From Hirudinaria manillensis (lineage: Eukaryota; Annelida; Clitellata; Hirudinida; Hirudinidae): DNA of 64,000 nucleotides. Below the pieces are notes generated by a model. The model saw only the letters and a program-made list of their open reading frames with translations, ran no database searches and was not told where the DNA came from. The stretch lies in assembly GCA_034509925.1 (NCBI GenBank), contig CM067527.1:10959501-11023500 (forward strand). The letters run 5' to 3'. The translations under genes were made by a program, and so were the position numbers. Of the stretch, positions 1 through 33,744 are shown piece after piece. Numbering within the stretch: position 1 is the stretch's first letter; every line of letters starts with the position of its first letter.

Positions 1-121
1 GATTATAATTATATAATAATTAAATAATATAATAATTAAATAATATAATAATTAAATAATATAATAATTAAATAATATAATAATTAAATAATATAATAAT
101 TAAATGATATTGTAATTAAAT
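1..121. repeat. 16-bp AT-only tandem repeat
   Basis: A 16-base unit, aattaaataatataat, repeats about seven times, nearly perfectly at first and degenerating after about 105. The array reaches the left edge of the window, so its full length is unknown. Confidence 0.9.
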
Positions 122-208
122 AATATAACAATTATCAAGTTTGCGAGTTAATAAGTGACTGATCGGCTTCCAATTCTCATTGCAAGTAAATGTTTCATTG
201 TAATCAGT

Positions 209-502
209 AATCATTGTATTTGTGTTACTGACGTAATATGTCTTTATATTATCAGCAACGATATAATAATTATACTTTATAATAATTAATGTATAATAAC
301 ACTACAGAATAAATATTGTTTAAATTTAAATAAATATTAAATAGAAGAAAATAATCATTGTATTTGTGTTACTGACGCATAGGTCATTATATATGTATTA
401 TCGGCAATGACATAATAATTATACTTTATAATAATTAATGCATACTAACACTACAGAATAAATAATGTTTAAATTTAACTAAATATTGAATAGAAGAAAA
501 TA
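209..502. repeat. Tandem duplication of a ~145-bp segment
   Basis: Two adjacent copies (about 209-352 and 353-502) both start with aatcattgtatttgtgttac and end with agaagaaaata. They share long identical blocks such as the tract around cataataattatactttat, with scattered substitutions. The segment is non-coding and lies in or before an intron of the first gene. Confidence 0.85.
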
Positions 503-531
503 ATTACAAATATATATCCATATATCCATAG

Positions 532-1888
532 GACAAATATATATTGGGCTCCATGGCCATACTTGCATCCATCTGCGTCTGGCACGCCATAGCGGGCTAC
601 CTGTCCAAAAGGACACCGTGCATTGGGAGTCTCCTTGTGGTCGATTATTGGATGCTGGGCGTTCTTGGCTCCATCTACCTTGGATTTCATGTCTTCTTCG
701 TCGTCATCATCAGCTGCAAGGTGATTGGATGGCTATTGGTGATGCTGCTGCTGTGATAGCAGTCCTGATGATGATGATGATGACTTTGATGATGACGACG
801 ACGACGATGTTGACGACGATGTTGATAATGATTCTTGACTCTCCTTCTCCAGTCGAACAACAAAGACTCTGGTGATGAACCTGATGACAAGGATCTCTTT
901 TGCGAGCACCAAGTAAACATTCATTCTTTCACTTGGCCAGTTATTTAATTTATTATAGTGATAAAATCCATAAAATTACTGGAAAATTGAATCCAAATTT
1001 GTTTAAAATGTTGAAATTTAAGAAAATTTGTGAAGTCATCACAAAATTTAATAAAAACATACAAGAAAACTTACAGTTAATTAATTATAATTAGTTATTA
1101 ATAATAATAATAAATAATAATAATAATAATAATAATACTGTTATTAATGTCAATCTGACAAATTGTTTATACGTTCCCAATGGAAACGCGACTAAAAAAA
1201 TCCGAATTCGAACTTGTAAGTTCAATTCAGGCAGCGAATGTTGCATTAGTAATGCATTGACAATGCATTGACGATGCATTGCTAATGCATTAGAGGTGCA
1301 TTGTTGATGCATTGATGCATACTTGTCATCCGTAGTTTTGGAAACAAAGGAGCTGAAAAATAGAAGGCGGGTTTTAAATTAATTGATTTTTTTGAATTTT
1401 GACTTTTATTCATAGAAAATACAAATTTATCTTGATTTCGAGGCCGTGAATTTCTGGTTAATATCTTCTCAAATAAAAGATAAAAAGATATAAATCAATT
1501 AATAATCAATCTTAAACCTACAATGTATAATATAATGCAGAATACACAAAATAAGATTAGCCAACAAAGTGATTTTGTTCAAGGACGGAGCATGATCGTA
1601 TTTTCTTTTGTTAATGAATCATTAAAAATCCATTCCATACGTGCTTCATACATCCATAAATGATAACAAATCACATAGTATTAATAATAATATTAAACAA
1701 TTTGCATTTCAATTAAGAGCATTTAATACGACAAAACATTCTTTCAGGAGGATGAATTTGAAGACCAAAGAACCAGTACCCCAACGGAACCGTCTCGACC
1801 CATTCAAAAGAGCGACCATAGAGGCCACAGAAGGGTCTCTGACGCCGACCAAGTGACTGCCCAGGCAGCCCTCAGTTCGTGGCAGTAG
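532..1888 (+). CDS. 3' end of an unrecognised membrane protein with an acidic tail
   Basis: Three exons with good acceptors, all joining in phase 0: 532-720, 853-912 and 1748-1888, stop TAG at 1886-1888. The first starts DKYILGSMAIL and holds two hydrophobic, probably membrane-spanning segments separated by about 20 polar residues. The second is short and acidic (GDEPDDKD). The third is a polar tail starting EDEFED and ending AALSSWQ. Agreement of phase across three exons is the main evidence that this is a real gene. The 5' part lies left of the window or in the AT-rich stretch before 532. I do not recognise the family. The two closely spaced helices near the C-terminus could suit a channel or transporter, but that is only a shape argument. 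Confidence 0.55.
1091..1137. repeat. (AAT)n microsatellite
   Basis: Tract of aat/taa triplets with one interruption, in the last intron of the first gene. Confidence 0.9.
1231..1320. repeat. Short tandem array of ATGCATT-containing 11-12-mers
   Basis: About seven imperfect 8-12-base units centred on the palindrome atgcat, typically atgcattgacg or atgcattgcta. It lies in the large last intron (913-1747) of the first gene. Units are too short and too even for a CRISPR array. Confidence 0.8.
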
Positions 1889-3257
1889 ATGGAATCTCTT
1901 TTTTGAACTTTCAAACCTGTTTTTTTGTTCTTCCTTGAAACTTGATGTTCGACTTTCAAGGTAATATTGTACGAATCATGCAGACTAACAATTAAGTCAA
2001 CTATTAAGTAAAATAATTAATTATGGTGTTATAATGCGGACTAAAATCTTCATTTATTTATGAAACGTTTTAATATTTTTGGTCAAAATTGTATTCCTGC
2101 GATGTTCATGTTGTCATTATCATCACTTGAATTCCAAATTTTATCTTCAACGATCCAACAATACAATTTTAGAGTTCCTAAAAATGAGCTTTATAAATCA
2201 TATTCGATTTTTCATTTCAATTTAATTTGCAAATTATTGAGAAAAGATTAATTTAAATATTTAATTTGTGCAGGAAAACGCTTTGAAATTGACCGATTGA
2301 TGACATTCATTTAAGATTGGTTAGGTATTGTTACTCTTAGACTTAGACATCTTTTCTTGTAGTTCCTGACTTGCGTCGAGAGTCGAGATTTCTTGTGAGA
2401 TTTGACGTGAAATTGTAACAAATTGTAATAAATACTAAGAAATAACACTCGAGAATTTGAACATTTCACACTGGATAAGAAATATTATTAACTTTAACAT
2501 GAAATGACTTTAGCACGACACATTGTCAGTCAATCATGATACCTAATTCGTTTTGTATCTTATAAGCGTTTATAATGATATAATTTTTACAAAACTTAAT
2601 TTATTGCATTAATTTCAAACGAAATTAATCAAATCCGACCAAAATAAAGCATCTTCTGAAATTCCTAGAAAATTTGTGCATTCATGATTTTATTACAAAA
2701 AAAATAATAACATCATTATTAAATTACATTACATTACATTATTATCTTTACCAGTTATGGTAATAGCTAATTATTTATTCATTATTATAATACAATTTTT
2801 CTAGAGGACTCATCTACAGTAAAAACTTTGAAATGGGGCACCTTAGGTATTCCTAAGAAATTAAAATTAAAATGTTTCTTTTGGAATCTTGGTGAATTGA
2901 CATATTTTTCCTTGTAAAGTTCGGCACCTATTGAGGGCTATATTTAGGGTTATTTTCAAACATCGATTGCGTAGTTGGAAACAAATGGAGATAAATATCG
3001 GTGTAATCATTAAAAAACTCAAAACAATATAAAATTCCATCAAGATATATTTACAGCAAGTATTTAAAAAATATTTTAATTACAATGAAATAACATGCAG
3101 TATCAAAATATTTTTATAACAATTTATTTTTAAATAATATATTTAATTTCACTCAGTTCAAACAAATTGACTAGATAAGGCATATTTCGATCTCAGAACG
3201 TGTTGTCATTTTGGTTTTCCTGTTGACTTCCTTTTTGCTCGCATATCCGATAGAAAC
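1889..3257. other. Intergenic region before RPS28
   Basis: AT-rich, with no reading frame showing splice support. The last 60 bases before the RPS28 start contain a pyrimidine-rich run (cttcctttttgctc near 3227-3240) that fits a 5'-TOP leader, as expected for a ribosomal protein mRNA. Confidence 0.6.
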
Positions 3258-3735
<478 letters not shown>

Positions 3736-3896
3736 AGAGGAGCAAGCTGAAGTGCAACAAGGTACGATTGCTATGGAATGACAAATCATTGCAATTTAAA
3801 TATTAATTTCTCATTTCCTTTTGCAGGTTCCCATTTGAGGACGCTTAACACGTGCTTGCGAGACTCTAGAGTTGGCAATTCTGGTTCTGAAAATTG

Positions 3897-3902
3897 AATA
3901 AA
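3897..3902 (+). terminator. Poly(A) signal AATAAA of RPS28
   Basis: Canonical hexamer 162 bases after the RPS28 stop, placed as expected for a short ribosomal-protein mRNA. Confidence 0.6.
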
Positions 3903-4051
3903 ATGGAAAAAACAGCCTCTAGTTGCTTGAGATTTGTTATGCAGAATGGTGCTGGTTCTGAGTCCAAACCCGTGGTTACTCTACTTGCTTTTTGATGTAA
4001 AATTGACCAAACCTGGGATCAAGCTGAGTCCCTAGCATGTATTAATGGGGA

Positions 4052-4057
4052 TTTATT
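4052..4057 (-). terminator. Possible poly(A) signal of IFT80
   Basis: AATAAA on the minus strand, about 260 bases after the IFT80 stop and about 150 bases from the RPS28 signal, so the two convergent transcripts would end nearly back to back. Confidence 0.4.
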
Positions 4058-4317
4058 TTGCCAACTTGTATGGGTAGGTATGAGGGACCTCTGTGGGAGG
4101 CAAAGGTTTTTGGTTTGGACCGTTTCCAAAGACAGAAGCTAGTTGTTTTGTACTATAATGTAAAACTGAATATTGTTTGCTTTCTTGGTATTTTGTTGCA
4201 GGCTTTGAAATTGCATTGGCATTTGTAGATGGGATTTAGGTTTTGTAATTAAATGTTAATAGAATTCTAGTTAGTAATGATTTGGGAGGTGATGTGTCCT
4301 CAGGCTGTGGGCTGCAA

Positions 4318-11145
<6,828 letters not shown>

Positions 11146-12090
11146 AACGCACTGGCTACGGATCCGAAAAGATATAAAGCTAGACTTCGGGCTATATCCT
11201 GGTTATCACTTTTAAATTTAAAAGAGAATAAAATGAGTTTGTCCCCCTTTTTTTGGCCAGGGTGAAGGTATGGGATATGTCGAGTTCTAGGGTTAAGATT
11301 TTGTTTTATGCGGCGCATGTTTTGGTTTACATCGTGAAAATATAAACAATTTAAAACACAAACTATGCAACCAAAAAAAAATTATTTATAAGGAACTTTA
11401 ACGTTCTTTCTTACCGTCTAGCTGGAAACGTAGTCAGTGCCTTTAAATAATAATATGGAAACAGTCAAGGATATTTTTTCCACCATTGCGCAAAGCCAGC
11501 TTCAACTTCATATTTTCAAAAGAAATTCCAGTTGAATTTAATAAAATGACGTTTTATTTTACTACTTCAAACAATAAGGTCTTCGCAGTAATGTTTTGAC
11601 AATCACCGGGTATGCGCGCATAGCAACGGGAATGTTATGCATACAGTGCTTGTTAAAATAAAACGGCAATAAAACTACTATTTTTATAACTAAAGCATTT
11701 AAGTGAAATTTTTATTTTTGATAAATAATATTAAACAAAAATATTTTTGTTCAACGACACGGAACCAGTTCAATAAATATTTTTTATCGCCATTTTGACA
11801 GGACGACAGGCTCTTTTGTTTACAAAGTTGTAATTTATAGCTCTGCAGCCGCAAGTTTCAAACTTTGATGAGCACGCTGTGAAGTTCGAAAGTAGGTCTC
11901 AAATCCAAAAAGGTTTACAATTAGAGGCTTAACCACCTCCTCCCTCATCGTCTGCAGCTGTCTCGCGTCATAGTTATTTTTCGCATGGATTTTTAGAACT
12001 CTTTGGTGTCTTTCTTCCTAATTAAAAAATTAATTATCCGATTGCAATTAATATTCGTGTATTTTTTATATATTCCAGAAAGTTTATATC
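11146..12090. other. Divergent 5' region between IFT80 and PBX
   Basis: About 0.95 kb separates the two divergently transcribed genes and presumably holds both promoters. I see no clear TATA box or known motif cluster. An acceptor (tattccag, AG ending at 12078) lies 12 bases before the PBX ATG, implying a non-coding first PBX exon upstream. Confidence 0.5.
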
Positions 12091-14601
12091 ATGAACGACA
12101 GAGTGGTGCCGTTTAGTCAAAACATGCACTGCATCAACAACATGATCGGGGGAAACGCTAACATGAACATGGCGCCAGGCTATGGAATGCCGAATGCTCA
12201 TGGAAATGTTGGCTGCGAGGAGCAGAAAAAGCAAGATCTTGGGGATATTTTGCAGCAGATCATGGCCATATCTGATCAGAGTCTTGATGAGGCTCAGGCA
12301 AGGTGAGGCGTCTGGTCTTTTGGCTGTAGTTGGATTGTTGCTGACAGTATCAAAGCATAGCTTAAGATGTCTTTTTTTAATTTAAATATTTTTTAGCTAC
12401 TTATAGAATGTTGAACCTATATTATTTAGGAAGCACACTTTGAGCTGCCACAGAATGAGACCAGCCTTGTTTCAAGTGCTGTGTGAGATCAAAGAGAAGA
12501 CTGGTGAGGAATTTTTTTAAAATTTTAGTGGCTTTACTGGTTTTTATGTTTCTCTTTCGGCCTTCATCATTTTCATCGTTTTGAAATTTTTTTATGCTCG
12601 GTTTATTTTCTGCTTTGCAATTTTTTAATTTTCAACAATCATTGGACATTATAGTTTTTCTGAACATAAGATTATTGGTTATGAAGTAATAAAAATAAAT
12701 TAAATTATAAAGTACTATTTACTATTCATGTTTTGAAATAATGTTTTTTTAGGATTAAGTTTCAGAGGAGTCGATGAAGACAGCTCGACAGATCCTCAAC
12801 TTCTGAGACTGGACAACATGTTGATAGCTGAGGGGGTTGCTGGCCCCGAGAAGGGGGGTAGCAGCTCCCTGTCGGTGGCCACCCAGGCTGCCATGTCTAC
12901 AGGCCATGACTCTCCTGAGAATACGATAGAACATTCTGATTATCGAGCCAAGTTGAACCAGATCAGACAAGTCTATCACTCAGAATATGAAAAATACGAG
13001 CAGGTTGGATCGGGCTTATCGTTAAAAATCTTTTACATATGATGTCATAATTATTTTAAATTTACTAAGCAGCTAGTTGTAGTATGTATTAGTAAATATT
13101 TATTAGATTAATTTACTGGCAATTCAGAAGTAATTTCATTACATTTTCCTTTGTGGCACACTTTATGTTTTTAAACATTCATAAAACATTTGCCAAATAA
13201 AATATGGATGTCAGTCATTGTTAAATCATTCAAACAAACCACTCTGTTTCAAAAAGGCATGCAACGAATTCACAACCCACGTGGTGAATCTGTTGAGAGA
13301 ACAGAGCAGGACGAGGCCTGTGGCTCCGAAGGAGATCGACAGGATGGTCTCCATCATCCGGAAGAAGTTCACCTCCATCGAACTCCAGCTCAAGCAGAGC
13401 ACCTGCGAGGCCGTCATGGTGCTCAGGTCAAAATTTCTCGACGCCAGGTGGGTCTCTGAGCCGTGAAGAAAGTCAATTCTAGGGTGGATGAGTGATTTCA
13501 GATGTGAAGAAATCGTTTTAGTTATAATGATATATGGATTTGGAATGATTTCTTTTTAAGAGATGGTGCTTTGAATGTTGCCCCATGTAAATGTTGTTGT
13601 TGTTGTTATTATTATTATTGTTACTTATGAAATTTGAAGTTCTTACCTTCATCATCGAAATGGAAATCTCTCGTTCCAGGCGAAAGCGTCGAAATTTCAG
13701 CAAGACCGCCACCGAGGTCCTGAACGAGTACTTCTACTCGCACCTCAGCAACCCCTACCCGAGCGAGGAGGCGAAGGAGGAGCTGGCCAGGAAGTGCGGC
13801 ATTACGGTCTCGCAGGTCAACAACTGGTTCGGCAACAAGAGGATCCGCTACAAGAAGAACATCACGAAAGCTCAGGAAGAGGTCAGCGTCTACGCCGCCA
13901 GGTCTGCAGCCTCCGCCTCTTCCAATCAACAGCATCAGCCACAACACAGTCCCGGGAACAGCAACGACGGATCTAGTCACGGTTTGTTTTCAATTCATCG
14001 TTTTTATTTTATTTTAATTTATTTTATAATTTAATCTTTAATCTGCTATGTGTTTATTTATTACGATTTAACATTGATTTATTATTTCTAGGAATGAATG
14101 GCATGTTGACAACTTTAATTTTAACATTGCTATTAATCTGTTATCATTACAATATCCTTCGTTATGATCAATTGACAATCACTTCTCACCATCATTTCCA
14201 GGTGCTCCTGGATCCTACCAACCACTGCTGGTGTGTTCGCAGAACTCCTCTTCCTCTGGCCAGCAAATGTACATGGGAGGAGCTATGGACCATCCACAGG
14301 TGCCTAGCAACCAATTATCTTAATCGTTGCAATCCTTGTCTCCTTGCATTTCATTGGCTGATGTGCCAACCAATGAGGGGAACATTAATGCTGTTTATCA
14401 AATTTCCTTGTACATAAATTGTATTATTAAGGCTTAATATATTTTGTTATTAATATTATTATTATTAATATTGTTGTTAGTTATTATATTTGCTCAGGCA
14501 CAAGAGTTAATTTAATAGTTTACTAAGAATTAACTGTTTTATCACTTCAGGCCATGTACAAAAGTGACAACAGTTCTTCCACACCAGGATTGTATGAGTG
14601 A
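12091..14601 (+). CDS. PBX: PBC-class TALE homeodomain protein (PBX/extradenticle)
   Basis: DNA-binding Hox cofactor, expected to dimerise with Meis/homothorax proteins. Seven coding exons: 12091-12302, 12430-12503, 12753-13003, 13257-13447, 13680-13981, 14202-14299, 14551-14601. Total 1179 nt, 392 residues plus TGA, with all phases agreeing. PBC-A begins around residue 45 ([22 protein letters not shown]) and runs through [16 protein letters not shown] and [24 protein letters not shown] includes [13 protein letters not shown] and [18 protein letters not shown]. The 63-residue TALE homeodomain spans about 243-305, with the PYP loop extension ([13 protein letters not shown]) and a recognition helix containing [14 protein letters not shown]. 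The C-terminus is shorter than human PBX1 (430 aa) and ends GLYE. ATG 12091 is the first in-frame start after the UTR acceptor. Confidence 0.97.
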
Positions 14602-17600
14602 TGATGATAATGATTATCACCTGCTGATGCAATCACCAAACAATCTCCCTTCATCATCAAGGTTGAGGCTATCGCCATCATCATCATCACAACTAACGAC
14701 ATCATCATCATCACTGTACATGACTCATGTTCACAAGGACTAGCTTGGGACTTGCAACACTCACAAACTTTTAGCTCCGTACTTACTTTTCAAGCTGAGT
14801 TATTATTATTATCATTATTATTATTAATACTATCATTATCATCATTATTATTATTATTGAGATAAGGCATTGACAACGTCGTCATCATCATCATCGTGAA
14901 GCCACCTTTTTATCATATCCACTGTAAATGTTGACAATCATATCATGGAAAAGATATATTTTTCGTTTAATGACATCGCAAATCATGCCATCTTGCAATT
15001 GCACAAACTTTTCCCTAACTACCCTGGTTGACCTCTTCCTACGTATGACCTCTCCCATTGTATCTATGGATTATCCATCATCATCATCATCATCCTGGGA
15101 GGTAGATGGCCTTCGACTCGACTCCAAATTCTTTCATCGTCCATCATTCAGTTCCTGACGGCCGGCGGAGTCGGAGACTTTGTTGCGTGAGCCGTCCTAA
15201 GCGTTTCTGACGTCGCTGTCGTGAATGAGATTAATTAATTATCTGATTGATTAATTAATTGATTGATTAATTAGTTAACTAACGTCACTACTGCCGTTGA
15301 TGTGGTTGTTAAGTCACTCTGTTACCTTTGCCTTGTTGTTGTTGTTATTATTATTATTGTTGTTGTTGTTGTCATTGTTGTTCATGTTGTCTTTTCTTTT
15401 TAATTAATTTACAAATGTCTCGATCGATCATGTCCAATTACGATAATCATTTCTCAGTTTCCACCTTCCAGCTAACGATTAAGTTTTTATCGACCTCGAC
15501 GTCCTTAACGTCATCTGGTTAATTGATAAGCAATAATTGCGACCATAACATAATGACGCAAGAACGGATCGTCTTGTGATTGCACGCAGAGATGCTTTCT
15601 GTGTCACTTTGTTGTACTTGTTGTTTATGTAGGTCGTCCATAATTGACTTGTGGGGTTTGTTGGTATTTAGTTGCCATGGCATTTGATATCATTACATAT
15701 ATATATATAATATATCCACGCATGATTGTTTGTTATGAATATTGATATTATTGCTGTGGTTATTATTACTTTTGTTGTTATTATTATTATTATTAAAGTA
15801 TAACCACTATCTTAGCCTCAAAAGCAATACTGGAACATAAGGCTCGCATGCACCGAGCACCGTTTTTTATTCCTCCTCGTCAACAAGTCGTCGTGGCGAC
15901 GATCTTCTTTGTTATTATTTATTCTTTGACTTTTAATTTTTATGGAAAAATTTTAAAAACATCCACCATTGAATTGGAAGTAAGTTTCGGAATTTCCGAG
16001 CGGCAGAGCTTATGCCTTTCGGGGCAGACTGGCTACCTTTCCTTTGATTGGATGATTCACTTCCTTCGATTACTATCTCACTTTGCTGCTGGTCTCCTCC
16101 CCCAACTCGTCCTATTGGCTGCTGCTACCGTTCTTGTTGACATCGTTGCTTGATTGTTAGTATTATTCTTTGTGTTATCGGTGTTTTTTTTCTGTTAATT
16201 AGTTATTGTGGATTGATATTATTATTATTGTTATTACTATTATTATTAATTATTGTCACAGCCCTCCTTTTCTCTGCATGTTTACCAGCAACTACGAATA
16301 TGCCGAAAGTGGTTTGACATGAGCTGACTTTGACACAATCATTATCATCACCTTTTTTACAGGAACTATTATTATCATCACTAATGATTATTATGTTATC
16401 AATGACATCACCAAATGGATCTGGTAGAGAACAGCCAATCATGACATCCAGAACGTTATCAATGATTATAAACGATATTGCTTGCCTGTCCAAACTCCAT
16501 GGTCAGTAACAGCTGCTTGTTTTCAATTCAATCTGCGACTCGGAGCTTTGGACATTCGCTTCGACGTGACCCACGATTTCAAGTTACGACTTTTTGCAAT
16601 CTTCGTTCACGGGTTTTTCTCGCGCTCGGACCTCGAGACGAAATCTGCCGGACTTCGCGAGACGTTGCCGAGGTATTATTTTTCGAATGCAATTATTTTT
16701 ATATGATTATTGATCATCGATCCTCTCCTTCACCTTATTTTTATTTGTTTATTTATTATTTTTAAATGTCGTTCTTTTTAAATTGGTGACGTAATTATTT
16801 TCGACGGCACGAGTTTCGTTCTTTTAATTTTTCAGAGTTCGACAGCAACGTAAACTTGAGGTCGCCACTAAGTTGAAGTGCAATCGGTCGATTGTGCCTT
16901 AGCATCTTTTTTATTTATTTATTTATTATTTATTTCTTTCTTTTCCATCGCTCGTCTATCTGTCCATTAGATCTGTGTGGAGTGTCATCACCCCTTCCAT
17001 CTGCTGGATTCCCCTGTTTTGGGACTGTTTTGGAAACAACAGGGGGGATTTGTTGCTTGTAAAATGGCTCTTTTACCAGAAAAATATTCGACACTATACC
17101 TCCATCTTTTTGGTTATCGTCCTTGCTTCTTCATCCGAGTTTGGATTCCTTGCCACTAAAACTGCTCCCACGAAGTCACGATTTGTTGGACATTTACAAG
17201 CATTTACCACTTCTGGAGATTATTTGGACTGTTTGATGAACTGATCAGGAGGAGAATGCATTGGTTTTTTGTGGTTCAATTTTTTTTTATATTTTATTTT
17301 ATCTGTGTCGCTTGCATTTACTTTTCATTTTGGGGCAACTTGTGCTCGAGAAAGACATTTTAAGAGTTACTTTGGCACGTGCTGTCTGTCTGTCTGTCAC
17401 CTTCAAAATTATCGTCTCGTAAATGTCGAATGCATGTGTCTTCTGACGCAATCATTGTTACTCTTTTTTTTCAGATTTTTTTTGTTTTCTGTAAGTTTTA
17501 CTCAAGTGAAGTCTGAGAGTTAGCGAGAATCACATTCTCTGAGAACAACTTGTTTTGTTTTTAATGCGAAATAACTTTTATATATCATCTTATTGAGTCT

Positions 17601-18724
17601 TGCCACTTACGCGTAATAAAAGGTTTTAACGGCGCTTAACCCTGTACTCTCAGTACACAGTTTTTGGAGAGTGTTCGTGTTTTTTGTAAAAAATCTTGAT
17701 CTTGACGTAAGATTCGTCGTTGATAAGGATCTTGAAATAAAAGGTGCAAGCCAACTCTTAAACAGGAATTTTTGGTAGCGAGCCCCTAATCCGCCTACAA
17801 AACTGGAAAACCAGGGGAGGCCGGTCAGACTGGCTCCTGTGAGCTGGCTTTTGCTTTTCAGTTCTCAAGGTATTGTGTAATAACATCTGGTGAATTATCA
17901 AATTAGTTTCCAGTTAGCGTTTGTGGCGAACTGGGTCGGTCGAACGAGCATGTGGTGTCCAAATGTTCAATTACTTTACGGAGCAACGAAGCTCCTAAAC
18001 TTAAAATCTATGGAAAGGAAAAATAGGTGATAAAATAAAATAGAATAGCGATTTTATCTTTGGCGATAAATTACGGCTATCGAAGTTAATGAGCCCTCAT
18101 CTGTTTAAGCTCCGTTTTGAAGTTGGCGCTAATTTATTGGTGATATCATTCGCGGTGTTAAGATAATTAATCGTTTATGAGAGCTATAAGTGGTGCTGAA
18201 GTTTTTATTTTATTTTATTATAAACTTGTGAGTTGTCCACTTGTAAATTGATATCCTGTCGATTAAGAAGGCTGATTGATTAAAGCAATCAAAAATTCCG
18301 GCGAGGTTTCCAGAAGGAGCTTGGAAGTGCCTCCGTTGTTTACTTATGCGACTTTTATGAATAAAAAAGAATACAAATTAGACTGTCTAGTTATTTCAAG
18401 TGATTTATCGGAGCCTGGATAGCTGTTGACCGATGGATGCGCGTTGAAGTGTGCTGCTGGCTGCACGGTGCGTTCATTTCAATTCATTTCAAGGAAGGAA
18501 GCCGGTTTGGAATAGACGTGTTGAGAATCCAAAGCAAACAAAAACCAACATTTAAATTCTGAGGCCTTTCGACACTTCGATTTGATTTCAACGACTATCT
18601 GTGCAACAAGCGATCCAGATTCTTATGGCTGCCCGACATAATCTTCAAAAGCGATAGATACCAATCTTAGGAAGCTGAAATATTTCTTTGAGGAAACGTA
18701 AGACTCTTCTAAAGTATTATTGAC
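14602..18724. other. Probable long PBX 3' UTR, then the AFAP1-like 5' region
   Basis: No coding exon recognised. The first ~3 kb is rich in att/tta, atc and gtt runs (for example 14799-14862 and 15340-15380) and looks like a long 3' UTR. A canonical AATAAA lies at 17625-17630. The remaining ~1.1 kb leads into the AFAP1-like start codon and presumably holds its promoter and 5' UTR. The extent of the UTR is inference. Confidence 0.4.
17625..17630 (+). terminator. Candidate poly(A) signal for PBX
   Basis: AATAAA about 3.0 kb after the PBX stop. PBX mRNAs often have long 3' UTRs, but earlier variant signals could be used instead. Confidence 0.3.
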
Positions 18725-32275
<13,551 letters not shown>

Positions 32276-32318
32276 CCCCAAGGAGGAGGAGGATCGTTGG
32301 CAGTCTGACGTTGCTTCC

Positions 32319-32357
<39 letters not shown>

Positions 32358-33197
32358 ACTACCTATTTCTTGCGACTCGGAGTTTTCCCACTAGCGTTAG
32401 GGATACTTTGTTCTGCTGAAATGTCAGCAGAGGTGATTAGAAGTTTTTTTTTTATTTTTTATTGTGGGATTTAAAATGTGGTCACTTGCATGTGGTAGGG
32501 AAGTTTTGACTTCAACTTTGACTTTATTATTATTATTATTATTATTATTGTTATTATTATTATTATTATTTTGCAATCATTCATCGAACTGCACGTATTT
32601 ATCCGTTATCATCGGTCGTTAGATCAGAAGCCACCAAAACTCACCAACAAAGATAACATCTACGCCTCTCCATCGTTAAGTCCAGTCACGTCCGATCGTA
32701 CTTTCAGAGTTTGCCGTTTCCCAGTTTGGAGTGAGCGTGCGTGCCCGTGTGCTTGTGCGTGTTTGTTTTCTCAACGAAGTCCAAATAGACGGATGGTGGA
32801 TCGTTGATCCGGCATTTTCCAGTCGATCGCCGTCGGTCATCCGCCGATCCATCCATCCATCTTTTCCGGCAGTTGCCGATTTTTTTTTATTTCTGCCGCT
32901 TTGTTTTCTCCGAGGAGGGCGGTGCTGCTGGCTATTATTTTTGTTATTAATTCGTTGGTTAGTTAGTAAAGGTAGTGTTGTTAACTTATTATATTGTTAT
33001 CGCTACGTTTATTAATTATTAATATGTTGTTATTGTTTTTATTGTTCTGCTGGTTTCTGAGTGGGGTTCCACGTTTGCGATGTTGTTGGGTTGCTCGCAT
33101 TTTTGGGATTTCCATCTGAGGAAACATTTCGGTCGTAAGATGTCTCTTGTTGTCTGCTTCTCGTGGCATTTGATTTCAGTTGTTATTGTGGAGTATC

Positions 33198-33232
<35 letters not shown>

Positions 33233-33661
33233 ACTTTTAATAGAGGTTAAATTATTTGTTGAGTAAGAACGACAAGTTTATCAATTAATCGAAAGTTATC
33301 AAATTGATTGATCGGTTTATTATTTTTACTATTTTTCCAACACATATGTTTAATCACTATCAACATCAGATGATCTGTCTTCTTAATGAAATCAATGATT
33401 GCATTTCTATCACTCAGTATTACAGGTTTGTAATATCTAATGACAGAAGGTATTGATATCGATTCTAGTAATATTATTGATTTTATTTTTCTTGTTATTT
33501 TTAATTTATTCCGCCATTTGGCTGCCATGGAAAACGATGTCGCCATGGAAACGATGTCGCCATTTTAGATTCAATCTTAAGATTGGTTGATTCGAATTAA
33601 GAGAATCGTCTGCTAGAGTTTAGAATTTGGTAGCTTGACATCAAAATATTTATTGTGAAGA

Positions 33662-33744
<83 letters not shown>

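Noticed and set aside
1231-1320. Possible CRISPR-like or origin-like array
   Set aside because: Units are 8-12 bases with no separate spacers, and the setting is a nuclear intron.
13621-13980. 119-codon minus-strand frame over the PBX homeobox
   Set aside because: Antisense shadow of a GC-rich conserved coding exon.
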